64,000 nt of DNA. Origin: Hybos culiciformis (Eukaryota; Arthropoda; Insecta; Diptera; Hybotidae). The position numbers and the translations under genes are program-made. The stretch lies in contig OZ023274.1 in the NCBI GenBank assembly GCA_964007475.1, forward strand, positions 34,703,491 to 34,767,490, given 5' to 3'. Below, one piece after another: positions 1 to 14,020 of this stretch. The notes beneath the pieces were generated by a model. The model ran no database searches and had not been told where the DNA came from. It saw nothing but the letters and a program-made list of their open reading frames with translations. Within the stretch, counting starts at the first letter, position 1, and every line of letters begins with the position of its first letter.

Positions 1-2575
1 TTGACAATATTTAATTTGGCTTACGCCCATTTATCTGTTCTACAGCTTTTAAATCTCTGACTGCACTGTATTAAGCATTTGAGATTTATTGAAATCATAA
101 CCAATGTATGACTCGTTATATATTTTCGTCTTATTTTGACGCAGAGACAATGTTGTCTGTCTTTCGGTTCAGTATTTAGAATTATATAGAACATATGTTA
201 ACTAGAGTTCAAAATGCATATCACACTATCAAAATTAACCTACAATTAGCCAATCATCAAGTATACATTGGAATGCCATATTAAAGTTTATAGTGGAATA
301 TTTCCGTATATTTTCTTCTTAGTATTACAAATTTTATCTTGCTATTATCTACTTCTATACAATACCTAAAATTGTATATATTTCAGACTATACAGAGTTT
401 TTAAGTCAACTCTATTTTATTTATATTGAAAAGATTGTCCTATAGTTGAAAGAACATAAATTGGAAATAATTGTGCTACCTAATTACCTATCTATTGTAC
501 ATGCAGTATCTACATACTTAGCTGGAAAAAAAGATACATATATTTAAAACCACAATTATATACTCTTTTTATCACTGGATGAAGGAAAATGATATAAAAA
601 AATAAAACTGAATAAAATAGTCTGTTTGCACACAATAATTTTTCAAGATAAGAAAAGGAGAAACCTTATTTATATATATATTTTTTTCTTGAATAATTTT
701 TTTTTTGTTTTTTTTTTTTTTAAATAAAAATAACATAGTTTTTAAAGATTTTCTATACTTTCATTGAAAGAACAAAAACGTTTTCATCCACGAGGATATC
801 AACGTGTTTGAAGGAATGCGAAATATATATATAAATTTAGCTAAATATGCAGAATATAAGGAAAAAATATATATATGTGTGTATATATATATAAATACTC
901 TCGAAACAAAACAATGTCTCAAGTTTATTTTTTTTATTTTCATTTTTATTATTTTTTTGTTTTTTGTTTTTTTTTTTGAAAATCTAAAAAATTGTTCTGT
1001 TTTTGTAATGTAGGCCTAAGTCAATAGCCAAAATCAGATATGAATGTGACTGATGTGATTTGGCAACATAACATTTTCTTTTTCCTACTTTTGAATGAAA
1101 TTAATGTCTCTGTGATGTTTATTCAAAATTTATTTTAAAATCTATACTAGGAATTATATAAAATATAATTTCTTAAAATATATTTTGTATGATATTTATA
1201 TAAATATATGTAGTCCTATATCGTATTTCTTGTTTTTTTGCATGAAAACATATCCCTGTGTTAAATTAGAATTTAACATGTAAAGAAAATAAAACATGCA
1301 TTTTTTGATCTGAGTATGTTTCAACAAGAGAGTGGTGATGAAAAAAAATTAACATAAATTATGTATATTTATGTTTTTTAACACCAAGAAAAAAAAAACA
1401 AAAAAAAAAAAAAACATAATCATCTTCAGCTTTTTCTTATATTTTATTTTTCTGTGTTAATTTTTAACAAATTTCTTGTACAAACTATACAACATAATAC
1501 TGGAAGAAAAAATGTTTAAAGCTCTTATCTTTAAAGCAGATTATCAATATAGAGAAGAACATATTGAAAAAAAAAATATTACCAAAAGTAGACGTTATCC
1601 TTTCATTGAGATTATAGATTTGAGTTCATCAGCAACATGATATTAAGTTTGTGCGACTTGATGTATGGCAGAAAACCTTAGCATAACAACTTCCGAACTT
1701 CATTTTCAATTAATTTTCAAAAACAACATTGAAAATCGTGTGAAAATGGAGTTACTAGAAAATCCAATAAAAATGGAGTTTGCAACTAAAGTAAATTAAA
1801 AAAAAAATTTACGATTATTCTTAAGATCATCTTTATTAAATTGTATATTATGTACATGTATATTATTTATGTATAAGCGTACCAACATGTATTTATGTCT
1901 ATGTGGTTAATTTAGCAAAAATTGTACCTATTTTTTTTTTTTTTTATTCTTCCCCAACATTATTTATGCTCCATATAAATTATTATGCAATGAAATGTCT
2001 TTAAAAAAGTGAAACAAAAAAAATTTATGTTTTATGGAAAAAAAAAGAAGGTGATAAGCAGCAACATAACAATTTATTAAAAAATAGTTAGTTTTTATTA
2101 AGCGAATAATCTTTGTATATTTTAAAAATAATTATTATTATTATTTTTAATTTATTTAAAATGTGTTTATTTACTAAATTTTTTATATATATTAAAACTT
2201 ATAAAAAGATAAAAAAAAAATTATATTGAATAAATAATGAATGGAATTTTTAATAAAAAAAAAAAAAAAAAAAAAGTGTAGTGATATTGCTTCTCTCCTT
2301 GGATTATGCAAATAAATTTTATATTTTATGCCTTTCAGCTACCAAAAAATAGTGTACCTAGCATAAAATAAAGTTAAAAAGCTTTAAAAAAGAATTATTT
2401 CATTTTTTTTTTATCTTTAATAATTTGATTTACAAATTCCCGCAACCAAATGATCTTTTTTTTTTTTTTATGTTTTATGCAAATTTTGATGATGATGATG
2501 ATGGAAAGTATAGGTCATTATATAATGTTAAATTTTATTCATTGAAAATTAACATAGTTATGAATATTGCGATAT
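1..2575. other. Plain AT-rich intronic sequence
   Basis: No gene or element boundary is visible. The stretch has many poly-A and poly-T runs, TA-rich patches and a short GAT microsatellite near 2488-2503. Two small open frames near 761-1013 are only the AT-rich strand and its complement read through simple sequence. Confidence 0.6.
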
Positions 2576-2635
2576 ACACTATTGTACTTTTATAGTTTCA
2601 GATGAACACTATTGTACTTTTATAGTTTCAGCTGA
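2576..2635. repeat. 30-bp tandem duplication, two copies
   Basis: Two head-to-tail 30-base units (2576-2605 and 2606-2635), each starting ACACTATTGTAC, differ at one position near their ends (GATGA against GCTGA). This looks like a recent local slippage duplication. No function is evident. Confidence 0.9.
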
Positions 2636-5600
2636 ACAGAACATTTTAAATTTATTTATTAAAGATTTTTTTAAGCTTAATTTTATCGCACAGAAAGAGA
2701 ACTCTTTAAGCCATATCAAAGTCTTAATGATCCTATATTCTTAAATTTTATCACTTGAGAATATTTTTTTAATGGAACTTTTTCCATATTTTTATTTCAA
2801 ATGTTTCAGTTCATCTTCAAAAAAGTGGAATAAATTTTATTTCTAATCAAATTTAAGTTTTTTAAAATTATAATTCTTTTTTTTTGTAATTTTTTTGTTA
2901 ATTATATTTTTTGAGGCTGAAAATTCCTTATTTTTTTCCCAACAAATAATTTGCATGAAGATAAAAAAAAAACACTATAGTTCTAGGTACATAAATTATT
3001 AAGTTAAATTTTTTGTATAATTTTTTTTTATTTTTTATTTAAGATCAATATAAACATAATATTATTTTGGCAATCGTTAAATCTAAGTGCTAATTTTATT
3101 AGGTACTATTTAATAAATTGGCATAAATTTGGCACATTTAGGCCAATTTTATATTTTATAAAAAAAAAAAACTCATAAAAATAAATTACTATAAATTGAA
3201 AAAATAAAAATATATACATATAAATATAAACAAATAACTCAAATAAAATCTAAATTTTTAAAAATGAATTATTAATAAATATGTTTAACTTTCTCTTAAT
3301 AGTTATGGGAATAAAAAAAAAATGTAGATAAAATTTATTTATACCTTAATTTCAAGGTTTCTGTTCAAAATATTATTAAGGTCTAAAAAAAAAATAATGT
3401 TTGGGTTAGTGAGGTTTTTTTTTTTTTTGCCAAAATTATCAACATTAAAATAAAATTTATATAAAATTATCGTCCAAAAAATATATTTTGTTTTTTTTTT
3501 TCATTTAAATTTTAATGACAAAAAAAGTTTAATTATACATTTATGTATAGTAGTTTGTAAGTTACAAAATATAATATTGTTACAGTAGAAGGATAACGAT
3601 ATTTGTTTTGAAATCTGTGCAAAGCTTCAAAAGTCAAAAATCAAGAATAATTATGATTTTTGTTTCAAAATTATGGTAACCAAAAACTATTAAATTTTGA
3701 AACTTTTTCATATAGTTTTAAGCTATCTTATTTGCCACATAATATCACTAATGTGAGTATGCACTGCGCCGAACTTTTACCAAAAAAAATGTTTAAAATT
3801 TTAAGAAGAATTCTGAACGAATGAAAATCGAAGGTTAAGCGAATATGAATTAGCCATATAAACTATGCTTTAGAAACTATTTATTCCAATAATGAAACTT
3901 GTTAATGACTATCTAAGAACTTGAAAATTCATTTCATTTTAAGTAATATTAAAAAATATATATCTGTAAAATATATCTACAAAACATGAAATGTCATAAA
4001 GAAGTCAAAATATCATCATTATCATTAGAAACAAAAAATTACTTAAATCATCATAATTTTTTATTATTATTCATTTGAATAAAAATCAGCCTGTTGTAAA
4101 ACAAATTGTTATTGATATAATTTAATAGCTGTATAAAAAATATCTCGATTGTACGTAAATTTTTTTTGTGTGTCTATCTGATAAAATATATACAACAAAA
4201 AATAAAAATATTTTTTTTTTGTTCAAAGGTCTATAAAATACAAATCCCTTTCTAGATTTATTGTCCTTTTAACGACAAATAAAATTTGAATTTTTTTTGT
4301 ATATTGTTCATAATCAAAGTATTTCTAAGAATATTTTAATTTCCGGAAAATTATGAATAAAAATAAGGCTTTATAGAAGTAAGCTTTATTTTTTGAGAAT
4401 TTGTCAAATTATTGATTAGATATAAATATTTTATGGCAAGCCAGCTTTGAGAAATATTTGTATAAGAATACGTGTTAAAAAATATAATAATTGTTGTAAT
4501 ATGGTAAGTAGGGCTAAGTCGACATTCAATTCTATATATTTTGAAAATCATGTAAATTTGTAATATAATAAAAGTTGATGCACTAAAGATTGTTGGTTTG
4601 CTTCATTTGGCCTCCTATATTCAATACAATATTGATATATTTGGAGCAGTATATTTAAGGCTTTTATTCATGAGAATTGCTTCAACTTTCTAAAAAAAAA
4701 AGTCACCAAGTTTGTAATCCATTAATGGTGTTGCTAGCTTTAAATATACAAATAAAATATAAAAGTTATAATTTTTATTTCCGACAAACAATATTATTCA
4801 CCTGCTATCCATGTGGTTACAGAAAAAAAAAAACATAACATAAACACAATAATTGCAATTATGTTTAAATTATGAGCAGAATAGTTTGTTCTGATTTAGT
4901 TTAATTAAAAAAAAAAAAATTTATATATAGTAATAACAATTTAAATAAAATTGCATATACATATAGTTTTTTTTTTTTTTAAGTTAATGTGTCTCATCCA
5001 AAACCACAAAACCAATTTTTATTACAACAAAAAAAAATCACAAATGACAGACAGACATTATTATGTTATACATTATGTTTGTATATATAAAAATGATACT
5101 ATGAAAAATTAAAAATAAACCATATAGACAACATGCAACTATATCTAAGTGTATCTGAAAAAAAAAGTAATTTAAAAAACAATTTTTTTTTTTTAATGAA
5201 AAATTCTATCTCTATTGTTGGTTTTATTTTTTTTCTACTGAATTTATATGATATGGACAAGAATTCAGAGGCGACCGCGGGTAGATAGCTAAATTATTTT
5301 TTTTTTTGCTCTATGCCTTTTCTACGTTTTACGTTTTTCGTTTTTTTTTATTTTGCCTCTGTATTTTGATTCTGAAATAAACATAGTTGGACAACAAGTG
5401 ACACTTGATTTGTTTGATACAATAAACAAGAAGAAAAAATAAAAAAAACATTGAAAAAAAAGTCTAAATTTTCTTTGCAATTATTTTCAGTTAATTTAGA
5501 TCTATCGATGTTAATTTCGTAAATGGACATTATGTAGATACATGCAAAAAATAATCTTAGTTTATGGAAAAGATTTTTTTTTTTGTCAATTTAAAGTCGA

Positions 5601-7830
5601 TTAAAAGTTATCATTTAAAAAATTGTATTTGATTTATCGAATATGGATTGAGCTGTGAATGTTTCAAATCAGAAATGATTATATCATTGAACTTAAACAC
5701 CTGTATATGTGCCTATAATGTAGTGTATAGATACCCTTAGATTTTCTTATTTTTTGCCCTTAAATATGTAATTAAAGCAAGAAAGCGCGTTAATCTCTGC
5801 AAATGATCTGAATATGTGTCCACAGCATTGCATAAATAAAACAATATAATATTGAACAATATTGGTATAACTTTGTAATACAAAATTACTACATTAAACG
5901 TTAACTATGAATTAGATATTTGGAACTAATTTTCTATAAGCTAATTATAAAAAAAAAAGAAAAAAAGTTAATTAAAAAACTAAAACAAATTATACACATA
6001 CGTTTAGCTAGATTGTTACATCTATAGCTAACCAGGTGTGAAATTTTTTTTTTAAATCAAAACAAATAATTTTCAATTATAATAATAATCACCTGAAGAA
6101 TAATTTATGTGTTAATTTTTTTTATTTATTTTTTTTTTGTTTTTACATAATTTAACTACATAGTGCTAATAATAATTGTTCTCTTTTTGAAAGCTATTAT
6201 CATCGTTTAAAAATGAAATCCGTGTTAAAATTAATATAAAACATTGCTAGAAAAGAAAAAAAATATATTATTACTACCTACAGGCTACCAGGTAAACGTT
6301 AACCGTATATATTTTATGATGTATTTTATGTTAAAACATAAATTTTTACTTTTTTTTCTGTTACTTAATAAAAATAACGATTAAATTTTGAAATGGATAA
6401 GTTTTTTTTTTTAATTTATTTCCCTGTTTTGAATGGTTAACAATTACATAATTAAAAAAAAAGGATATAAATCGTTAAAAAAACAAATAGATAAGTAAGT
6501 GCTAAATAGTGCTAGAGAGCTAATTTTAGTAAGTGTGTAAAAGAAGTTATTTCTTAGAATCTTCGCTTTATTCAATTCAAGCTCCATTACTCTTACCATT
6601 GGATTGTCAATTATTATAAGCCCTTGTTGTTCTAAAACATAAACACTTTTTAGAATTCACCCATAGTTAACAAGAAGGCGATAAAATTATTATGCCATTG
6701 ATTTGTATTATATTAATAAATTAAATCAATTTTTCGTATACATTTTTTTTTTTTTAATTTTGCTTAATACTCAGGAAATTGTATAGTAATTAAATTCGCT
6801 GAACCGCACCATAACTTTAACTTATCGGCAACAATTCAAGTATAAAACTATTATTCGGTTTAATGTAAAAAAAAAATAAAAAATTATAGGACAAAAATTA
6901 TTATAAAATATATAAATATGTATAAAGTATAAATATTTTTAAAAGAGATAAAAAAGAAAATTTTCAAAAAAGTGATTAATTTCTGTTTATTGTTAATTTT
7001 TAATTTATTGCTACACAAAAAATTTTCATGTGCAAAAATAGTTAGCGCTTACAAAATTTTCAATAATATTTTATTTTCCTTAAAAATATAATATTAAATA
7101 AAATTTTCTATAATATATAATCGCGGTAAAATACTTGATATTTTACCTTAAGTTTTTTTGTTTTTTTTTTTTTTGTAATGTATACCCACCCAACAATCTA
7201 TATGCATACTGTACGTACAAATATATACACGAACTTAATTCTATTTAAAAAGTATAACTTTGATGGTTAATAAATATATATATTTATGTTATGTATACTT
7301 ATACGTAAGTTTGTATATACATATAAAATGGAAATTTTAAACCATTTACGGGTATTTAATCTGCTTATCATTTTATAGATCGTTGAATGTCATTCAGGCA
7401 AATATTACAAAAAAAAAAATACGAATATATGAAGTACTGAAAAAAAAAAAACCAACAAAAAAATAAAAATGTGGAAAGAAAATATATGTATCTAGATATT
7501 TTCAGATGAATGTCTGCTGAATCCAATTAAAAGTTTCACAATATAAATGATTAGCATTACAATGAAAAATTTTCAGCTTTTAACTAACGAGAAATGAAAA
7601 AAATAAAAGAAGAAAATTCCCTTTATAATTTTGCAATGAAAAAATTAATGTTTTGAAAAAATAAAAAAAATTATAATATTGTGTCCAAATTTGGAACAAC
7701 TAAATTAGAAGTTTTCTTCTTGTTGTAATTATTTTAAATTGGATTATAAAAAACTTCTGGGTTTGTGACTTTATTAATGCCATTATATTGTGTGACCGCA
7801 TGCTTTTCGGTTTTAGGAAAAATAAGTTAA
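2636..7830. other. Plain AT-rich intronic sequence
   Basis: Nothing recognisable on either strand beyond simple sequence. A small GC-richer patch (GAGGCGACCGCGGG) sits at about 5269-5282 without context. CCAG|GTAAAC near 6292 is an AG|GT junction but has no pyrimidine tract in front of it. Confidence 0.55.
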
Positions 7831-7860
7831 TGTTTTTTTTTTAAATTTCCACAGGTAATT
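7831..7860 (+). promoter_or_regulatory. Candidate recursive-splice (ratchet) site, weaker of two
   Basis: A T tract at 7831-7842 leads through AAATTTCCACAG to an AG at 7854 that directly abuts GTAATT at 7855. An acceptor fused to a donor is the layout of zero-length-exon ratchet points described in long Drosophila introns. The donor half (GTAATT) is weaker than the ideal GTAAGT. The position, about 12.5 kb before the micro-exon on the sense strand, fits. This is inference from motif and context only. Confidence 0.3.
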
Positions 7861-8033
7861 TGTTTTAAATATAAGTAGGTATATATACATATAGTTATTC
7901 AAGTATTTAAAGAATTACTTTTAATTTCTAAGCTCTATAAATTAATTTTTTTTTTTCAAATTTATTTTTTGTCTTTATTGATTGGAAACACTGATTATGC
8001 TCTTGCCACAGCTCTATTATAAACTTAATAGAG

Positions 8034-8237
8034 ATCAATACAATAATTGCAATGCAAAAAATAAACAAAAGTTCAAAATGAAGTAAGTAAATAAAATTTA
8101 CTTAATACGAAGAATGTAAATAAAATTTACTTAATTAAATAATTACATGTGTATTGACGCATGTAATATACCATTTACCGAGCTAAATTTACGATTGTAA
8201 ATACAACTTACCGATCACATGCACATTAAAATATTTT
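8034..8237 (+). repeat. Stem-loop repeat family, fragment (copy 1 of 4)
   Basis: The sequence closely matches 37021-37225: both carry AAAGTTCAAAATGAAG, two TTTACTTAAT motifs, a GACGCATGTAATATAC block and the end ACTTACCGATCACATGCAC followed by ATTAAA. Only the 3' half of the family is present; the hairpin-bearing 5' half seen at 36.8, 42.6 and 59.6 kb is missing. No coding potential. The copy is in the same orientation as those at 37 and 59 kb. Confidence 0.8.
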
Positions 8238-9204
8238 AAAATAAAACTTAAACCCGACTTAATATTCACATTGAAATGAAAACAAATTTGAATATAAACT
8301 CAAATATTTTCGAAATTTTCGAAAAACAATAATTCCTTTTTTTTTTTTTCATTTTACCATTATTTGATTAAAACTAATAAATTGATTAAAAACTGAATAA
8401 AAATGAAACTTTAATCCTTTTTTTTTCTTTGTACATATTCACAAAATATTATTTTTGATAATTCCATTTAGAATATACAGAGATTTAATATAACATTTAT
8501 TCGGGAATTTCTCTCATTTTATACAGAGAAACAAAACTCTCAATTTAATAAATTTATTCTTGAATCATTAATATTGCAAAAATTTTTGATATCAATTTTT
8601 TTTTTTTTTTTTAATTTTTATGCTCTAATCGAATACTTCAGTATATATCATTTAATATTGTTGACTTTACAACTTTATAAAACACTTTTTTTCCTTCTTT
8701 TTTTTTTTACATCATTTTTCTAGGATAAAAAACACAAAGTCGAAAAATAAATAAAAAAGTGGTATAAATCTTTTAAAATTGATTTTGAAACCAAAAGGGT
8801 ATTTTTTTGTCATATTGGAAAAAGGAAAAAAAAAGTTTTCCAGTAATAATGTTTTGTGAAAAAAAAAAAAAGTTTGTAATCATGTAATATGTTGTGTGTG
8901 GCTGTAATATATATATTTAGCAATTCTAATGTATATCGTGAATTCCTTAGAAATTTTGTACAATAAGTAAATATTGACTATATTGACATGAGGTTGAGAA
9001 ACCGCTCTATAAGTTAATATAAAGGTAAGAGACCACATTAAATTCAAAATTATTCTTAAATGATATTGATTTTTTTCAACTTCTTGTATAATTATTTGGA
9101 TTTAACATGGCTGATAGAACAGGCTACTGGCTAAAAATTTGAAAATAATATTTTGCTTTCGAATTAAAATTAAATTCAAGTGAGACGAATTGAAAAATTA
9201 ACAC
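8238..9204. other. Plain AT-rich intronic sequence
   Basis: No gene, inverted repeat or duplication was found here. AAAGGTAAGAG near 9022 looks like a donor site but has no acceptor in front of it. Confidence 0.5.
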
Positions 9205-9287
9205 AAATTCCAGTCCGAAGTGAGAATCGATACCCACGACCGTGCATATCATAGAATAAGGGTAATTCAACTACCCCAAGACGGCTT
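9205..9287 (-). repeat. tRNA-like remnant (degenerate tRNA or SINE head)
   Basis: Read on the minus strand, this GC-richer patch has a D-arm-like segment (GGGGTAGTTGAATTACCC) and a T-arm-like hairpin whose GTGGG and CTCAC arms can pair around TATCGATT. The Pol III B box is close to consensus but one base too long. The acceptor stem does not pair, so it is not a working tRNA. It could be a decayed tRNA pseudogene or a tRNA-derived SINE head. A similar B-box block occurs at about 45.3 kb. Confidence 0.4.
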
Positions 9288-12200
9288 ACTTATCATTTAC
9301 CAAAATCACAATTTTTTTTAAACCATTTAAAAAATGTACTGCCTCTGAATAAATGGAATACGAAAATGGATAGTATAGTTATAATTCTGGATTATCTTCC
9401 TGTATATTTGGGCGATGACAAATGAATATCAAAATTGTTATAAAACTACGCCAACTCAATTTTTGTAAATCGTAATAACTTGCGGTAGTAGTCTATTGCT
9501 AATGTAATACGTCTTTAATTTTTTTCATATAGTAGTTTAAAAAAATTTTCATTCATAATTCACCAAAAGTAGTACCACGAAACAATTGAAATACAATTTT
9601 CAGTAGTATTAAATACAATTGTTTATTATTGCCCATTTTAATGCCTGATGGTTACAAAAACCTTTTTTCTTGAAAACTTATATTGCAGAAAGAATCTTAA
9701 TAATAATTTACATATATGTATATAAAGATAAATAAATGATAATTTTCTACCAATGTTTTTACAAAGTTTTCGAAAACTTGATCATCTCCTTAAAGAGTGT
9801 GATAAATTAATTTTTCAACTAAGTAGAAACAGTTTTTATTTTTTTTTTGTTTAAAGCCAATTAGCATAAATCAATTTTTCTTTCGCGCTTATAAAATTTC
9901 TTTTATTTTCACCTATCCTATAATTGTGTTTCATTTTATTTTGTATTTTAGCTACAACTAGCATTTTTAATATTCTAACTTTTAATTTATTTTGCATAGT
10001 TTCAAAAAAAAAAATTACTTTTCATTTATGCGAAATATTGCGTTTTATTTCACTGCCCATTAAATTGTTAGTTATAAAAAAAAAAAAATGATAGATGAAA
10101 ACATGAAAAGATATAAATATTATTGCTCTACATTAATACAATATTGGCTTGAATATACATATACATATATATATATATATATACACATCGTTTAAGATTG
10201 ATGATCCACGAGCACCGGATAAAATAAATGAAAATAAAAATAAAAAAGGCTAAGCAATAAAAAGAGTTTATATGTATTGAACATGTTTATTTAAAAATAA
10301 TATATATATACATATTGCAATATTCATTCAGTAATAGGTGAAACAAAAACAAAAATTATTTCTATTATAATAAAGTGAAGATACATCTAATATGAATTTA
10401 ATGAAGTTACTGCAATAGTTCTATAAATTTCCAAAAATACATGATAGACATCATAATATTATGTTAAATCATTTTTATGTATTTTAAATTTATTGCCACA
10501 ACGAAAAATTGCACAAAAAAAGATGAACTGCATTATAAATATTTTATTTACATATTTTACCGCAGCAGCCTGATAATCAGGCAATATTTCGATTTGTCTT
10601 TATAATCTCTTGTAAACACTTTCGAGCAAGGTTTAATTTCAACGGATACAGCAGTGTCGTTTTGGTTATTTTTTAACATTAACAATTATTTTTATACTAA
10701 GTTCCCTGTTAGTAGGTCTTTTTCCAATTTATTAGAAAAATATATAACACATGGAATAAATGGTCTAAAACTGAAATTTTGTATTATAATTATGTATTAA
10801 CAGGCCAGTGAAATAGACTATTCGTAGAATAATAAATAATTTTGTTCATTCATTATTCGTCAAGTTTTATAAATTTTTATGATTAAAGCATGTTTTAGAC
10901 CTCCGATGAAAGCACAAAACGAAATATGTTCAATGAAATTAATTTTTTGTGATTTTTTTATTTTTGTTATTGCAAATATATCAAACCAAACCGTTAAAAA
11001 AAAACAATGTTCACCACATTTAAAATTTTCACTGTCGTCGCAGATTTAATCGGCTAAATTTGCATCTAGTGGCCAGTTAATTAAGCCCTGCTTCCGAGAC
11101 TTCTATAGCTAAACAGTCTGTTAGATATAATTAATCCTTTTTAAAATCTATCATTATTTGTCGCGTATTTTGTTTCTGATCTTTTTTTTTCACTCCAAAA
11201 TTCTGAAATTTCATGAAGCTTATACAAAGTTAGAAGTTTCCTCAAGCATTTTGGTGTCATTCACAAAAAAAAAAAAACAAAAAAAACTTTAAAATAAATT
11301 ATAGAATGAAACATCTACAATAATACACATTATAGTTCTGAATGAATTGATGGGTGATTCATTTATATTATTTTGTGTGCAAAAATTATTCTAAAAAGCG
11401 CTTGAATGAAAATAAAATGCAATCATTAAAACCGATACAATAATAATTACAAATTTATGTTGTGCGGTCAAGAGGGTAAATCGAAACAAATTATATAAAA
11501 ATATACGATACATATATATAAGACTATCCGATATACAATAATAATATAAACTTTTTGTAGTGCCTACACATTAAGCGCATAGTCTGCGAATCTATTTTGC
11601 AAAAATAAAACATAAATATATATACCTTTATATATAAAGATAATATATATAAAGATAATATAATATGTAGAAATGTATATATGTTCAATGTACATAATAT
11701 CTAATGGATTACTTTTAATTTTTTTGTTATTTCACCTCTTCTATATTTATTTTAAAATATAAAGTTTTTTGTGGTTTTAAGATGTTTATCATACAAAAAA
11801 AAAAAATTATAAAGCGATTGATGTTTTGAGATATTAATGTTACAGGCTTTACTAAGTATTTTGGGGTCCAAAAGGTCTGCCTAAAAAAATAAGCGCTATT
11901 ATGATGAAAGTACAGTTTGTATTGACGATTTTGTTTTTCATCTGTTCTCATCAATGGTATGGGAAATTTGAGAAAAATATTTAAATTTGACGTTTTGTTA
12001 TTGTTAAAGCTTATTTAGATTAAAAAAAATAAATTTTGAAGGGGTCATTAAAGTATTCATCGGAAATAAATAGAGAATTGGATTGGTTGTTGAAATATTT
12101 TATTTTGACAATTGACCACTTTAGATCTTAATGAAATCTAGGAGACCTAATTTTTGAAAATATGTAAGTTGAAAGCTTAAAGTTTCAAATATTAAGACAG

Positions 12201-12517
12201 GTTGGTTCATCTAGTTTTCTGAAATATTCAAGTATAAAGCTTTTAAGAAAGTTTACCCAGAAGTCTAAGAACCAAACATGAAGCAGGTCTACGCTGATAA
12301 TTCATAGTGAGCCTTAAAGCAAACCAACATTATTATTAAATAAAAAATTCAAACATTACACAAAAATTATAAAGTTAAAGCCAGAAAAATAAATTTTAAT
12401 TTTTTTTTCTCATTTTTGCGATTTTTCATATTTTAACTTTATAATAACAGTATTGTACCACCAACTTAACTATACATGGCTATTTAGAAAATTAAAAAAA
12501 AAAAACGAAATTGTATA
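9288..12517. other. Plain AT-rich intronic sequence
   Basis: No element boundaries were found. Simple sequence includes a TA tract near 10156-10182 and a short duplicated ATATATAAAGATAAT unit near 11628-11663. The region around 10560-10660 is less AT-rich but shows no coherent coding frame. Confidence 0.5.
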
Positions 12518-12987
12518 GGGTAAAAGCACCAGTAACCGCCCACTTAAGGAATTTTCAGACTTTGACAACGCATAAAAAATCGTGCATAAGAGATATTGAA
12601 TACATCTTTATATTAATGGATAGCTAGAGCGATTCTCTATAATTAGTATTATCTGCTTATTTCATTTGAATTACGGTTTAAGAGAAAATTAGGTTTTTGT
12701 GAAAAAAGTCAATTTTTTCAGTAACCGCCCACTAAAATCTAGTATGCGCCCATATAAGTTCTAGTATCCGCCCATACAAATTTTGAAGAGAAATTGAAGT
12801 AAATTTGGCAAAAAAAAAAAATTTCAATTCATTTTCAGTTTTTTTTAAATTTAAATACCTAATTATATTTATATTTATAAATAAATATACCTATAAAATG
12901 GAAGTAAATAAAATAAAATTATTAAATTTTGTCCTTAATTATACCTAACTTTAAGCTTTGCTTATACATTCACCACTTCATTATTCA

Positions 12988-13290
12988 TTAAAAAAACATA
13001 CAACGAAAATAGTAAAAAAAAATTAGTGAAACTTGATTAGCTTTCTTTCTAATTAAATCCTCTGTTACTATCGCTCTCCATTTACTAATGAATTCAACCT
13101 CTCTGATTGCACGATTGGAATCCCGCCCAAAAAATTTTATCAACCAGCTGTGCGCTGGAAATTTTTGTTGCTGAATTTTTTCTCTGGATTTCCCTTTCAG
13201 CGGTGCTTTAATCAAGGAATAATCGTGCTGGGAAGATTCAAAAACAGAAATTTTGTCTTTGGTTTTTCTTTCCGAAGGTGTTAAAATCAA
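12988..13290 (-). pseudogene. Possible relic of a pogo-like transposase
   Basis: This 100-codon minus-strand frame lies inside the TA-flanked element and has ordinary, not low-complexity, composition. It includes FPAHSWLIKFFGRDSNRAIR, vaguely like the tryptophan- and arginine-bearing part of the CENP-B/pogo helix-turn-helix domain (family pattern roughly W..GF..R....LR). The resemblance is loose and I cannot align it here. A module that reads FSLI..P..R(K)..K repeats two to three times, matching the diverged DNA tandem units. There is no DDE domain, no clear start and no promoter. It may be non-functional remnant or chance. Confidence 0.25.
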
Positions 13291-13560
13291 AGAAAAATCG
13301 TTCTGGGCGGACTAAAAAACATTAATTTTTCCTACTGAATGTTTTTCTCTGGTTTTTCTTTCCGGAGGTACTAAAATCAAGGAGAAATCATTCTGAGCGT
13401 AATCATAAACAGAAATTTTTTCTATTTAATGTTGTTCTCTAATCGTTTCCTTTCGCAGGTCCAATAATCAAGCGGGCGGTTATTGAAATAGTTATAAAGG
13501 TCCAATAATCAAGGAAAAAACGTACTGGGCGGGTTCAAAAACAACAATTTTTTCTACTGT
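13190..13560. repeat. Diverged tandem units inside the TA element
   Basis: Units of about 100 bases recur with the landmarks CTCTGGTTTTTCTTTC, AAAATCAAGGA(G)AAATC and a GGGCGG-type motif, starting near 13190, 13255, 13340 and 13435. A stretch beginning GCGGGCGGTTATTGAAATAG occurs at 13474 and again at 13579. The copies are imperfect, so the expansion is old. Confidence 0.6.
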
Positions 13561-14020
13561 TTTTATAACCGCCCATAGCGGGCGGTTATTGAAATAGTTA
13601 TAAAAAATTGTTCCAGAAGACGCCCATCGTCGTTTTTATTATTAAAAATAAAAAAAAATATTTTTTTATTAAAAATCCATTTAAATAATATAATTTACTA
13701 TTAAAAAAAAAAATAGTTACATGTGTATTTTTTTTTATTCATAAAAATTTAATTGAATTAAAATTATGAATTCCTTAAACAAAATGAGACTTTTTTCACT
13801 GTTTTTAATTTTTGGTATTTCATCACAAACTTAAACCGATTTTTTTAAAATTCTAGTTGGACCTATGCAACCAAAATTTGCGAGAGTGTTGCTGAAAGCC
13901 GAGCAGACAAATTTGTGCTTTGAAATAAGCAAAACACTTGATACTTTCCTTAATATTTAAATATAAAGTGGAAAGTGGGCGGTTACTAGTACCGGGCGGG
14001 CTACTGGTGCATCTACCCTA

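Larger units (their letters stand above)
12518..14018. mobile_element. TA-flanked DNA transposon with AGTAACCGCCC motifs
   Basis: The element is bounded by TA at 12516-12517 and 14019-14020. Its terminal inverted repeats begin GGGTAAAAGCACCAGTA on the left and, reverse-complemented, GGGTAGATGCACCAGTA on the right. The motif (A)GTAACCGCCCA recurs in both orientations at both ends and in the interior, including a short palindrome at 13565-13589. A TA duplication and a GGG start fit the Tc1/mariner-pogo group, but that is inference. The interior has diverged tandem units of about 100 bases (13190-13560) and a 303-base minus-strand open frame, so this is a decayed copy. Confidence 0.75.
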
